A stretch of 15,060 bases of DNA from Candidatus Latescibacterota bacterium (GTDB lineage: Bacteria > JAAXHH01 > JACQVL01). The stretch lies in the NCBI GenBank assembly GCA_016209865.1, contig JACQVL010000261.1, positions 1-15,060 on the forward strand, in the 5' to 3' direction. Each line of letters begins with the position of its first letter. Position 1 is the stretch's first letter. Below the pieces are notes generated by a model that saw only the letters and a list, made by a program, of their open reading frames with translations, searched no databases and had not been told where the DNA came from. A program made the position numbers and the translations under genes. Positions 6,119-12,482 of this stretch are shown in pieces.

Positions 6119-7677
6119 CACTCCGACTCCTGCGACGTCGCCTTGAACTGCAGATCGCTCAGGAGATCCCGGATTTCCTTCGCGTACTCTCCGTTGGGCG
6201 CCGCTTTCAGGTAGAGGGTATACTCGGCGAGCGCGGCCCGGTACTTCTTCTGAGCGGTGTAGATGTTCCCTAAGTTGTAATGGAGTGTCGGCGAGTTCGG
6301 ACTCACTCTCAACCCGGCCTGGTACTGCTCGATCGCCTGATCATACAGTCCCTTCTGGACATATAAATTCCCCAGCGTCGTGTACGCGGCGGCTGACTGG
6401 GGTTGTAGCCGGATGATCTCCCGGTACGCGGCGATCGCCTGGTCGAGCCGGCCACGCTTCCGGTAGGCGTTGGCGAGCGTCTGGTACGCGGAGAGATCGT
6501 CCGGCTGTGCCTTGACGATCGTCTCGTACGCGGCGATGGCGTCATCCCACTGTCCCGCCTTCACGGAGAGCGCCGCCAGGGCGGAGAGGGCGTTGGTCGA
6601 ATCCGGCTTCAACTGGACGACCTGCCGGTAGGCCGACAATGCCTCACTCACCCGGCCGCTGGCTTCGGCCGCGACCGCAAGACCGTAGTGGGCATCCACG
6701 TCGTCCGGCTTCAACTCGATCGCGCGTTTATACGCCTCGATCGCGTCCGCATACTTGCCCTGCTGCTCGCAGACGTACCCGATGGCGAACGCGATATCCG
6801 GGTCACCGGGTTTGATAGCGAACGCCCGTTTATACGACTCGACCGCCGTGTTCCACTCCTTCTTCCGCTCGTACACGTACCCTATCGCGTAGAGGTAATC
6901 CGCGTTCAACGGGCTTAACGTGACCGCCTGCCGGTAGGCGGCCAGCGCCTTGTCGTAGTCTCCCTGTTTCTCGTACGCGTACCCGAGGGCGAAGTGAGCA
7001 TCCCCCAGGTCGGGGTTCGCCTCCAGCGCCCGCCGGTACAGCCGGATGGCCGCTTCGATCTCCTCTGGCGTCGTGAGCGCCATGGGGGCCGGGACTCGCG
7101 CCGGGCGGTCTGTCTGGACGACGTCCCGGGCAGAGGGCGTGACAGAGGGGATTGATTCGGCGATCGTCGAGCTGGACGGTTCTGGCGACAGAAGTTCAGC
7201 GATCAGACTGTCGATGAGGGCGGACTGCTCGTTGTTCCGCCCCGTCACTCTGACCGACCTGATCGGCTGGCCAGTCTCGCCGGAGGTCGAGGTGACGGCG
7301 ATCGTCAACTGCTTCCCCGTCCGTTCAAACGACCCGGTGATCAACGTCTGGGCATACAGCACCCCGCTCAGGCTGATCGCGGTCTTCGCATCCAGCGTGG
7401 CGGACGGGGAGACGTGTTGCTCGGCGAGCGTCTGCCGGATCATCGCCCCGTCCACGGTCGTCATCCCGCGTTGCTCGCGGAGCCGCGTGGACAGCGTCGC
7501 GCTGAGGGCGGACCGCAGCCAGTTCAGGCTCGGATCGCCCGTGGCATTCTGAAACGGCAGGACCGCCACCATCGCGGGCTCGGACGAGGCAGACGGCAAG
7601 TCGACCCGCCTCGGCGCGGTCGCGCCGCAGCCAGCCACGATCAGCACAGACCCGATCAGCACGCCGATCCGGTTCAC
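6118..7677 (-). CDS. Lipoprotein with FlgO-like N-terminal domain and eight TPRs
   Basis: With the GTG at 7677 the protein has 519 residues. It has a short lipoprotein signal (VNRIGVLIGSVLIVAGC, lipidation Cys17), a FlgO/TolB-N-like domain at about 36-165 (VAVLPFQNATGD, then ITGSFERTGKQLTIAV), a Ser/Pro/Thr-rich linker, and TPRs at about 226-497. The eight repeats are each exactly 34 residues and in phase, with the usual small/Tyr/Ala and Pro-asp/asn positions, preceded by a half repeat. It is probably an envelope-anchored scaffold for protein complexes; no enzyme motif is seen. The GTG start has GGAG seven bases upstream. An in-frame ATG at 7752 is unlikely because it lies inside the spacer of a strong promoter (7734-7762), ahead of the expected transcript start. 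Its stop codon touches a heptamer array. Confidence 0.85.
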   Translation of the reverse strand: MNRIGVLIGSVLIVAGCGATAPRRVDLPSASSEPAMVAVLPFQNATGDPSLNWLRSALSATLSTRLREQRGMTTVDGAMIRQTLAEQHVSPSATLDAKTAISLSGVLYAQTLITGSFERTGKQLTIAVTSTSGETGQPIRSVRVTGRNNEQSALIDSLIAELLSPEPSSSTIAESIPSVTPSARDVVQTDRPARVPAPMALTTPEEIEAAIRLYRRALEANPDLGDAHFALGYAYEKQGDYDKALAAYRQAVTLSPLNADYLYAIGYVYERKKEWNTAVESYKRAFAIKPGDPDIAFAIGYVCEQQGKYADAIEAYKRAIELKPDDVDAHYGLAVAAEASGRVSEALSAYRQVVQLKPDSTNALSALAALSVKAGQWDDAIAAYETIVKAQPDDLSAYQTLANAYRKRGRLDQAIAAYREIIRLQPQSAAAYTTLGNLYVQKGLYDQAIEQYQAGLRVSPNSPTLHYNLGNIYTAQKKYRAALAEYTLYLKAAPNGEYAKEIRDLLSDLQFKATSQESE

Positions 7678-7692
7678 GTCAAGACTCCAGGC

Positions 7693-7880
7693 TGACAGGT
7701 TTTGTGAAAATCTATGGACACAGAGGATGCGGTACAATAGTCGATTCTTCATCCGGTGTCAAGCCTTCTTTTTCCCCTGTTACGTCACAGTCATCTCTTG
7801 ACAGTCGGCTGACAGTTGGCCCTTCTTGACGGTCCGCTCCTCCTGAAGCGCACGCATCACCTTCGTTCCCCTTGACAGGT
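7693..7880. promoter_or_regulatory. Repeated TGACAG motifs in the divergent control region
   Basis: TGACAGGT occurs at 7693-7700 and 7873-7880, and TGACAGT at 7799-7805 and 7810-7816, the last two spaced 11 bp apart, about one helical turn. A weaker TGACGGT lies at 7827-7833. All are on the plus strand between the divergent TPR and aminotransferase genes. One overlaps the plus-strand -35 box. They could be operator half-sites or chance repeats of TTGACA-like sequence. Confidence 0.3.
7734..7762 (-). promoter_or_regulatory. Sigma70-type promoter for the TPR lipoprotein
   Basis: On the minus strand TTGACA (7757-7762) is followed by a 17-bp spacer and TATTGT (7734-7739), a perfect -35 with a 4/6 -10. 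Transcription would start near 7727, giving a leader of about 50 bases before the GTG at 7677. Confidence 0.6.
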
Positions 7881-7900
7881 CACCGGCCTGATGTTACTTT
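7872..7900 (+). promoter_or_regulatory. Possible sigma70-type promoter for the aminotransferase gene
   Basis: TTGACA (7872-7877), a 17-bp spacer and TACTTT (7895-7900) give a perfect -35 with a weak 3/6 -10. The leader to the ATG at 7963 would be about 55 bases. The -35 overlaps one of the TGACAGGT motifs. Confidence 0.4.
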
Positions 7901-7962
7901 GGGGTACGGAAGACGTGTTCCATCGCGTCTCGACGAGGCGAGGACGTTGAAGGAGAGATGCT

Positions 7963-9288
7963 ATGGCGACCCCACAGACCCCTCACATCATCACCCCTCT
8001 GCCGGGTCCGAACGCGCAGGCCTGGCTGAAGAAGGACGAGCAGTACCTCTCCCCATCCTACACCCGCCCGTACCCGTCCGTGATCGAGCGAGGCGAGGGA
8101 TCGATGGTGTGGGATGTTGACGGGAACCGGTATATCGACTTCAGCGCGGGGTTAGCGGTGTGTTCGACCGGCCACTGCCATCCTGAGGTGGTGCGGGCGA
8201 TCCGCGAGCAGGCGGGGAAGCTGATCCACATGTCGGGGACTGATTTCTACTATCCCGCGCAGATTGAACTCGCGGAATTGCTCGCAGAAATCGCGCCGGG
8301 GGATGCTCCCAAGCGTGTGTTTTTCTCCAACTCTGGGACGGAAGCGATCGAGTGCGCGTTGAAGCTGGCCCGGTATGTGACCGGCCGGCAGTACGTCATC
8401 GCCTTCTTAGGCGGGTTCCATGGCCGGACGTACGGGGCGCTGTCCCTGACGGCGAGCAAAGCGGTCCAGCGAAAAGGGTTCGGCCCGCTCGTCCCCGGCG
8501 TCATCCACATCCCGTACGGCAACTGTTACCGGTGCGCGTATCATCTGACGTACCCGGCGTGCCGGTACGCGTGCGTGTCGTACTTAGAGGACACGATCTT
8601 CAAGACGATCGCCCCGCCGGATGAGGTCGCCGCCATCGTCGTCGAGCCCATCCAGGGGGAGGGGGGCTACATCGTCCCTCCGCCGGAGTACCATCAGGCG
8701 CTCAAAGAGGTGGCCGACCGCAACGGCATCCTGTGCATCGCGGACGAGGTGCAGAGCGGGGTTGGACGGACGGGCACGATGTTCGCCATCGAGCACTGGG
8801 GCGTGGCGCCCGACATCATCGCTGTCGCCAAGGGCATCGCCTCCGGCCTGCCGCTCGGCGCGACGATCGCCCGGGCCGACCTGATGGACTGGGGGCCGGG
8901 GGCGCACGCGAGCACGTTCGGCGGGAACCCGATCTCCTGCGTCGCCGCGCTGACGACCATCCGGCTGATCCGGGATCAATACCTCGACAACGCCCGTCTG
9001 ATGGGGGAACGCATCATGACCCGTCTCTGGTCGATGCACGCCCGGTTCCCCTGCATCGGGGATATTCGCGGGAAGGGACTGATGATCGGGATCGATCTCG
9101 TCAAGAGCCGGGAGACGCGGGAAGGGGATCACGACCTCCGGGAACGGGTCATCATCCGATGCTTCGAGAAGGGCCTCCTCATCTTAGGGTGTGGGGCGAG
9201 CACTATTCGCTTCATGCCGCCCCTGGTCATCACTGCCGCCGAGGTGGATGCGGCGCTGGACATCTTTGAAGAGGCGATGGGCGAGTGA
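7963..9288 (+). CDS. Class III PLP-dependent aminotransferase (acetylornithine aminotransferase-like; racemase possible)
   Basis: The 441-residue protein carries the fold-type I class III features: the NSGTEAIE phosphate-binding loop (123-130), GGFHGRTYG (150-158), EPIQGEGGY (228-236), Asp261 in IADEVQSG for the PLP pyridine nitrogen, the Schiff-base Lys290 in AVAKGIASGLPLGA, and STFGGNP (317-323). It would work in the cytoplasm on an omega- or alpha-amino group with 2-oxoglutarate. A four-cysteine insert, CYRC (188-191) and then Cys200 and Cys204, marks the subfamily that also contains archaeal 4-aminobutyrate-type enzymes and amino-acid racemases of the Thermococcales, so automated names such as ArgD or GabT may be wrong. 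AAGGAGAG upstream of ATG 7963 supports the start. The next gene, an asparaginase, follows after 56 bp on the same strand, which suggests an amino-acid catabolic unit. Confidence 0.85.
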   Translation: MATPQTPHIITPLPGPNAQAWLKKDEQYLSPSYTRPYPSVIERGEGSMVWDVDGNRYIDFSAGLAVCSTGHCHPEVVRAIREQAGKLIHMSGTDFYYPAQIELAELLAEIAPGDAPKRVFFSNSGTEAIECALKLARYVTGRQYVIAFLGGFHGRTYGALSLTASKAVQRKGFGPLVPGVIHIPYGNCYRCAYHLTYPACRYACVSYLEDTIFKTIAPPDEVAAIVVEPIQGEGGYIVPPPEYHQALKEVADRNGILCIADEVQSGVGRTGTMFAIEHWGVAPDIIAVAKGIASGLPLGATIARADLMDWGPGAHASTFGGNPISCVAALTTIRLIRDQYLDNARLMGERIMTRLWSMHARFPCIGDIRGKGLMIGIDLVKSRETREGDHDLRERVIIRCFEKGLLILGCGASTIRFMPPLVITAAEVDAALDIFEEAMGE

Positions 9289-9303
9289 TTTGACAATCTT
9301 TAC

Positions 9304-9330
9304 CGATCACCGACCACCGACCACTGATTG
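9304..9330. repeat. Heptamer tandem array (CGACCAC family)
   Basis: The units are CGATCAC, CGACCAC and CGACCAC, then a variant TGATTG. The array begins 15 bp after the aminotransferase stop and ends just before the GGAG of the asparaginase gene, filling the intergenic gap. The TGATTG end also occurs in the array at 11496-11553. Confidence 0.8.
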
Positions 9331-9344
9331 AATTGGAGATGGCA

Positions 9345-10352
9345 ATGGACAACATCATCGGGCGGGTCTGGCGGGGAGAGGTCGTGGAGAGCGTCCATCG
9401 AGCGCATATCGCGGTGGTGGATCACACCGGGCGGCTGCTGTACTCATTGGGCGACCCGATGTACGTGACGTACTGGCGGTCCTCGTCGAAGCCCATCCAG
9501 GCGCTGCCGCTCGTCGAGACGGGCGGGACGGACGCGTTCGGCCTGACGGAGCCGGAGGTCGCGGTCACGTGCGCGTCACACAACGGCGAAGACTTTCATA
9601 CGGACGCGGTGCGGTCTCTCCTGAGCAAAGCGGGATTGAGTCCGGACGACCTCCAGTGCGGCCCGCATGACGTCAACCGGGCGTTCCCGCGGCGGGACCT
9701 GCCGCTCGACCAGAAACCCGGCCGCATTCACAACAACTGTTCGGGCAAGCATGCCGGGATGCTGACCCTCTGCAAGCATCACGGCTGGCCGCATCAGACG
9801 TACCGCGACCCGATGAACCCGGCGCAGCGGTTGATCCTGAAGACGCTGTCAGAGATCTCCGGCTATCCGGCGGATCGGGTTCAGATCGGCGTGGACGGCT
9901 GTGGGGTGCCGGTGTTCGCCATGCCCATCCAGCACATGGCCCTCACGTTCGCGCGGCTGGCCCGGCCGGATACCCAGCCGGAGACGCGGCAGCGGGCGTT
10001 GCGCCGGGTTCGGGACGCAATGATCGCGCATCCCCAGATGGTGGCGGGCACGGGCCGGTTCGACACCGCCCTGATGCGGGCGGGACGGGGGACGATCGTC
10101 TGCAAAGGCGGCGCGGCGGCGCTCCACTGCTGCGGGCTGACGGACAGGGGGATTGGGGTTGCGGTGAAGATCGAGGACGCGGGCGACGGCCTGACCGCGC
10201 CGGCGCAGATGGAGGTCCTCCGGCAGGTCGAGGCGTTGACGGCTGAGGCGTTGGAGGAGCTGCGTGCGTTCCGGTTCCCGCCGGTGACGAACACGCGGGA
10301 TGAGGTGGTTGGCCGGATCGAGACGAGATTCACACTGGAGCGGGTCTCTTAA
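9345..10352 (+). CDS. L-asparaginase, Rhizobium ReAV (AnsA-II-like) family
   Basis: The 335-residue protein matches the asparaginase family typified by the inducible Rhizobium etli enzyme, which is unrelated to the E. coli-type fold. It shows RSSSKP (45-50) with the Ser46/Lys49 pair, CASHNGE (76-82), NNCSGKHAGML (130-140) and GVDGCGVP (182-189). Cys132, Lys135 and Cys186 match the reported zinc-site residues and Ser46/Lys49 and Ser78 the catalytic serine and lysine positions of ReAV. It hydrolyses asparagine to aspartate and ammonia. The later CKGGAAAL lacks the Glu of the common GAEG motif; the effect is unclear. GGAG at 9335-9338 sits six bases before ATG 9345, which decides the start over the ATG at 9339. 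It follows the aminotransferase, and its TAA overlaps the stop of the convergent peptidase gene. Confidence 0.88.
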   Translation: MDNIIGRVWRGEVVESVHRAHIAVVDHTGRLLYSLGDPMYVTYWRSSSKPIQALPLVETGGTDAFGLTEPEVAVTCASHNGEDFHTDAVRSLLSKAGLSPDDLQCGPHDVNRAFPRRDLPLDQKPGRIHNNCSGKHAGMLTLCKHHGWPHQTYRDPMNPAQRLILKTLSEISGYPADRVQIGVDGCGVPVFAMPIQHMALTFARLARPDTQPETRQRALRRVRDAMIAHPQMVAGTGRFDTALMRAGRGTIVCKGGAAALHCCGLTDRGIGVAVKIEDAGDGLTAPAQMEVLRQVEALTAEALEELRAFRFPPVTNTRDEVVGRIETRFTLERVS

Positions 10353-11269
10353 TCCACCACCACGTCTTCCGGCCAGAAGTGCAGGTTGGGGTTGACTAAG
10401 CGTCCGTTCTTGCGGACTTCGTAGTGCAGGTGGTACCCCATCGAACGGCCGGTGTTCCCGACCCGGCCGATCACGTCGCCGCGTTTGATGTACGCGCCGC
10501 GCTCGACAGAGATCGAGGAGAGATGGCCGAAGCGGGTGCGCAGCCCGTTCTGATGATCGACGTCGATATACCGGCCGTAGTTGATGTCCAGCCCGGTCGC
10601 GATGACCACCCCGTCGGCGGTCGCCCGGACGGGCTCGCCCGGTCGCGCGGCGAGGTCAACCCCTTGATGCATCCGGTGGAGGCCGGTGAACGGGTCTTGC
10701 CGGACGCCGAACCCGCTCGAGTAGACGCCCCGGACGGGCTTGACTGTCGGGACATGATTCCAGTACGCCCGGTCTTTCTCCGCCTTTCCCTGAATCTCCT
10801 TCAGGCTTGCCAATTCCAATCGTGCCTCGCGGAGCAACCTGTCGATGTCTGCCTTGATGGGCGCAGACAGGGAGGCTGCGGATGCGGGTTTCTCGGACGA
10901 CGCAGTACGATCTGCCGGCCCTCCGACCCCGACTTTCCTGATATCCGACGGGATGTCTGGCAGTCCGACGACTACGCGGAGCTCCTGTTCCCGCTTCACC
11001 AGGGCGGTCATCTGGTCGGTGAATGTATCCCGTAACCGGCCCAGTTCGTTGAGACGGGTGGTTAACAGCTTATTCTCGGATTCTAATTTCGCGAGTTTGC
11101 TCCCTCCGAAGAGGGAGGTCAGGTAGGTCGAGGAGACGCCCCAGAGACCGAGGCCGACCAGCAGCAGGAGGAAGACCCCGCACACCACGACAAACGGGCC
11201 GCCGATCTCTCTCACGTTGGCGTCATTATGAGGAACGAGCACGATCGTAAAGCGTCTGCGTTTGGGCAT
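10349..11269 (-). CDS. M23-family murein endopeptidase with N-terminal membrane anchor and coiled coil
   Basis: The 306-residue protein has a short basic N-terminus (MPKRRRFTIVLVPHND), one membrane helix at about 25-50, a coiled coil at about 57-100, a second helical linker at 136-170, and a C-terminal LytM/M23 domain from about 180. The zinc and catalytic residues are visible: HQGVD (His201, Asp205), FGHL (His249) and GYHLHYE (His280, His282). Such proteins cut peptidoglycan cross-links, or activate amidases, from the outer face of the cytoplasmic membrane. The set of histidines suggests an active enzyme. I chose ATG 11269, with AGGGGA upstream, over a GTG 36 bases earlier, because close family members start near the VPH segment. 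A good promoter lies at 11400-11428. The stop overlaps the asparaginase stop in TTAA. Confidence 0.9.
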   Translation of the reverse strand: MPKRRRFTIVLVPHNDANVREIGGPFVVVCGVFLLLLVGLGLWGVSSTYLTSLFGGSKLAKLESENKLLTTRLNELGRLRDTFTDQMTALVKREQELRVVVGLPDIPSDIRKVGVGGPADRTASSEKPASAASLSAPIKADIDRLLREARLELASLKEIQGKAEKDRAYWNHVPTVKPVRGVYSSGFGVRQDPFTGLHRMHQGVDLAARPGEPVRATADGVVIATGLDINYGRYIDVDHQNGLRTRFGHLSSISVERGAYIKRGDVIGRVGNTGRSMGYHLHYEVRKNGRLVNPNLHFWPEDVVVD

Positions 11270-11356
11270 GAATCCGATCCCCTGTTCGGGCCAGCCGCTC
11301 AACACTGGACGGGCCGGCTGGCGTCTCCGTCACCTTCCTTCTGTTCGAGTCGCGGT

Positions 11357-11409
11357 ACAGAATAACAGACAGCTATAGGCGGGATTTTTGAACTCCAACA
11401 GAATAACAG
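11357..11409. repeat. 12-bp direct repeat in the M23 leader/promoter
   Basis: ACAGAATAACAG occurs exactly at 11357-11368 and 11398-11409, 41 bp apart (about four helical turns). The right copy contains the -10 box of the minus-strand promoter, and the left copy lies about 35 bp into the transcript side. This may be a regulator site pair or a duplicated -10 region. Confidence 0.4.
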
Positions 11410-11428
11410 GAAAGGGAGGTATTGTCAA
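11400..11428 (-). promoter_or_regulatory. Sigma70-type promoter for the M23 peptidase
   Basis: On the minus strand TTGACA (11423-11428), a 17-bp spacer and TATTCT (11400-11405) give a perfect -35 and a 4/6 -10. A run of seven A residues lies immediately upstream of the -35 on that strand, within a very AT-rich stretch (11431-11480), like an UP element. A perfect TATAAT at 11475-11480 (minus strand) lacks a fitting -35. Confidence 0.65.
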
Positions 11429-11495
11429 CGATTTTTTTGCCACTACTAAATATATGCATATTTTAGAACACTTTATTATACTCGCGTGTCCCTAC

Positions 11496-11553
11496 TCGTC
11501 ACTTGTCACTTGTCACTCGTCACTGATTGTACCGACCACCGACCACTGACCAC
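11496..11553. repeat. Composite heptamer array (TCGTCAC units then CGACCAC units)
   Basis: Four units of the first family (TCGTCAC, TTGTCAC, TTGTCAC, TCGTCAC; 11496-11523) are followed by TGATTGT and a 2-bp slip. Three units of the second family then follow (CGACCAC, CGACCAC, TGACCAC; 11533-11553). The last C of the array is part of the TAG stop codon (11553-11555) of the minus-strand ThiE-like gene. Confidence 0.85.
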
Positions 11554-12197
11554 TATATCTTTCCCATCGTCTCCCTGAACGCGGCGACCGCTCCGGGGAT
11601 ATCGGGCGCGGCTAAGATGGCGGAGATGACGGCGACCCCGTGCGCGCCCGCGTCCAGGCACGACCGGGCGCGTTCGGGGGTGATCCCGCCGATGGCGAAT
11701 ACCGGGAGGCGTACCGTACGGACGGTCTGTTCGAGGGCGTCGAGGCCGAGAGGGGGACCGTAGGACGCCTTGGAGGGAGTGAAGAACACCGGGCCGAACG
11801 TGATGAAATCCGCCCCTGCGTCCTGGGCACGGCACGCGCTGTCCACGCTGTGCGTCGAGACGCCGATCAGGCTGCCCGGCCGGAGGCACTGCCGGGCGGC
11901 GGCGGGCGGGAGGCCGGATTCGGGGAGGTGGACGCCGGACGCCTCGACCACGCGGGCGACATCCGCCCGGTCGTTGATGAGCAGGGCGGGGTGGAACGGG
12001 TCGAGCGCGGCGCGGACGTCACGGGCCAGGCGGAGGAAGTCAGCGGGCGTCAAGTCTTTCTCGCGCAATTGCACGCCCCGGACGCCCGCCTGGCAGGCCT
12101 GGACGAGCGCCTCGACGAGCGAGCGTCCGCTGCATTGCGTGCGGTCGGAGATGAGGTAGAGGGAGAAAGGGAGCGAGTTGGTTAGAGGTGAGTCCAT
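11553..12197 (-). CDS. thiE: Thiamine-phosphate synthase/TenI-family TIM-barrel protein
   Basis: The 214-residue TIM barrel shows the ThiE/TenI signatures in order: YLISDR (14-19), VQLREKD, LLINDRADVA, GVHL, GVSTHS, GADFITFGPVFFTPSK and PVFAIGGIT. ThiE joins HMP-pyrophosphate and thiazole-phosphate to make thiamine phosphate; TenI isomerises the thiazole precursor. The QLREK and INDRAD pyrimidine and metal residues favour ThiE. However, the second magnesium Asp expected shortly after GVHL (GQED in Bacillus subtilis) is replaced by PESG, and TPSKASYGPPLG resembles TenI-type members, so the assignment between the two is open. The ATG at 12197 lies 3 bp after the HicB-like gene with no clear ribosome site, which suggests translational coupling. 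No other thiamine gene or THI-box riboswitch was seen nearby. Confidence 0.8.
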   Translation of the reverse strand: MDSPLTNSLPFSLYLISDRTQCSGRSLVEALVQACQAGVRGVQLREKDLTPADFLRLARDVRAALDPFHPALLINDRADVARVVEASGVHLPESGLPPAAARQCLRPGSLIGVSTHSVDSACRAQDAGADFITFGPVFFTPSKASYGPPLGLDALEQTVRTVRLPVFAIGGITPERARSCLDAGAHGVAVISAILAAPDIPGAVAAFRETMGKI

Positions 12198-12200
12198 TTT

Positions 12201-12434
12201 TCAACCAATATTGTCGATCACCGGCAGCACGTGGCCGAGCTTGAGACCGACCACGATCCAATCCTCCAACGTTGAACGCAACTCATCCTCACATTCGCGC
12301 AAGGTGGTTCCAAAAGCGATGACTCCTTTGCATTCAGGAATCCGTCCGTCGAACGTTCCATCGTCCAGTTTGTCATAGACTGCGTGGGCCATAGCCTGCT
12401 CCACGTACTCGCTTAAGATATAGCGCACAGCCAT
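12201..12434 (-). CDS. HicB-like antitoxin-type protein, no HicA partner
   Basis: The 77-residue protein has the HicB partial RNase H-like core: YDKLDDGTFDGRIPECKGVIAFGTTLRECEDELRSTLEDW, with the usual GxIPEC...GxTxxEC pattern. The C-terminal DNA-binding helix-turn-helix or ribbon-helix-helix found in longer HicB proteins is absent, so this is the short form. HicB normally blocks the mRNA-cleaving toxin HicA. No HicA-like frame (short, with a catalytic His in a dsRBD-like fold) lies on either side. TTGGAG seven bases before ATG 12434 supports the start. It lies 48 bp after an aspartic protease gene and 3 bp before the ThiE-like gene on the same strand. Confidence 0.8.
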   Translation of the reverse strand: MAVRYILSEYVEQAMAHAVYDKLDDGTFDGRIPECKGVIAFGTTLRECEDELRSTLEDWIVVGLKLGHVLPVIDNIG

Positions 12435-12482
12435 GATATCGCTCCAATACTATGCCGTACGTCCATTGAATGGGAAAACCCA

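Noticed and set aside
7798-7826. TTGACA at 7798-7803 as a further plus-strand promoter
   Set aside because: The sequence 17 bp downstream (CCTTCT) does not resemble a -10 box.
8733-9269. 178-codon plus-strand open frame inside the aminotransferase gene
   Set aside because: Shadow frame rich in Arg, Gly and His; the overlapping frame has full PLP-enzyme motifs.
11475-11480. Perfect TATAAT on the minus strand as a second M23 promoter
   Set aside because: No -35-like sequence at 16-18 bp; the bases there are heptamer repeat. Kept only as a note.
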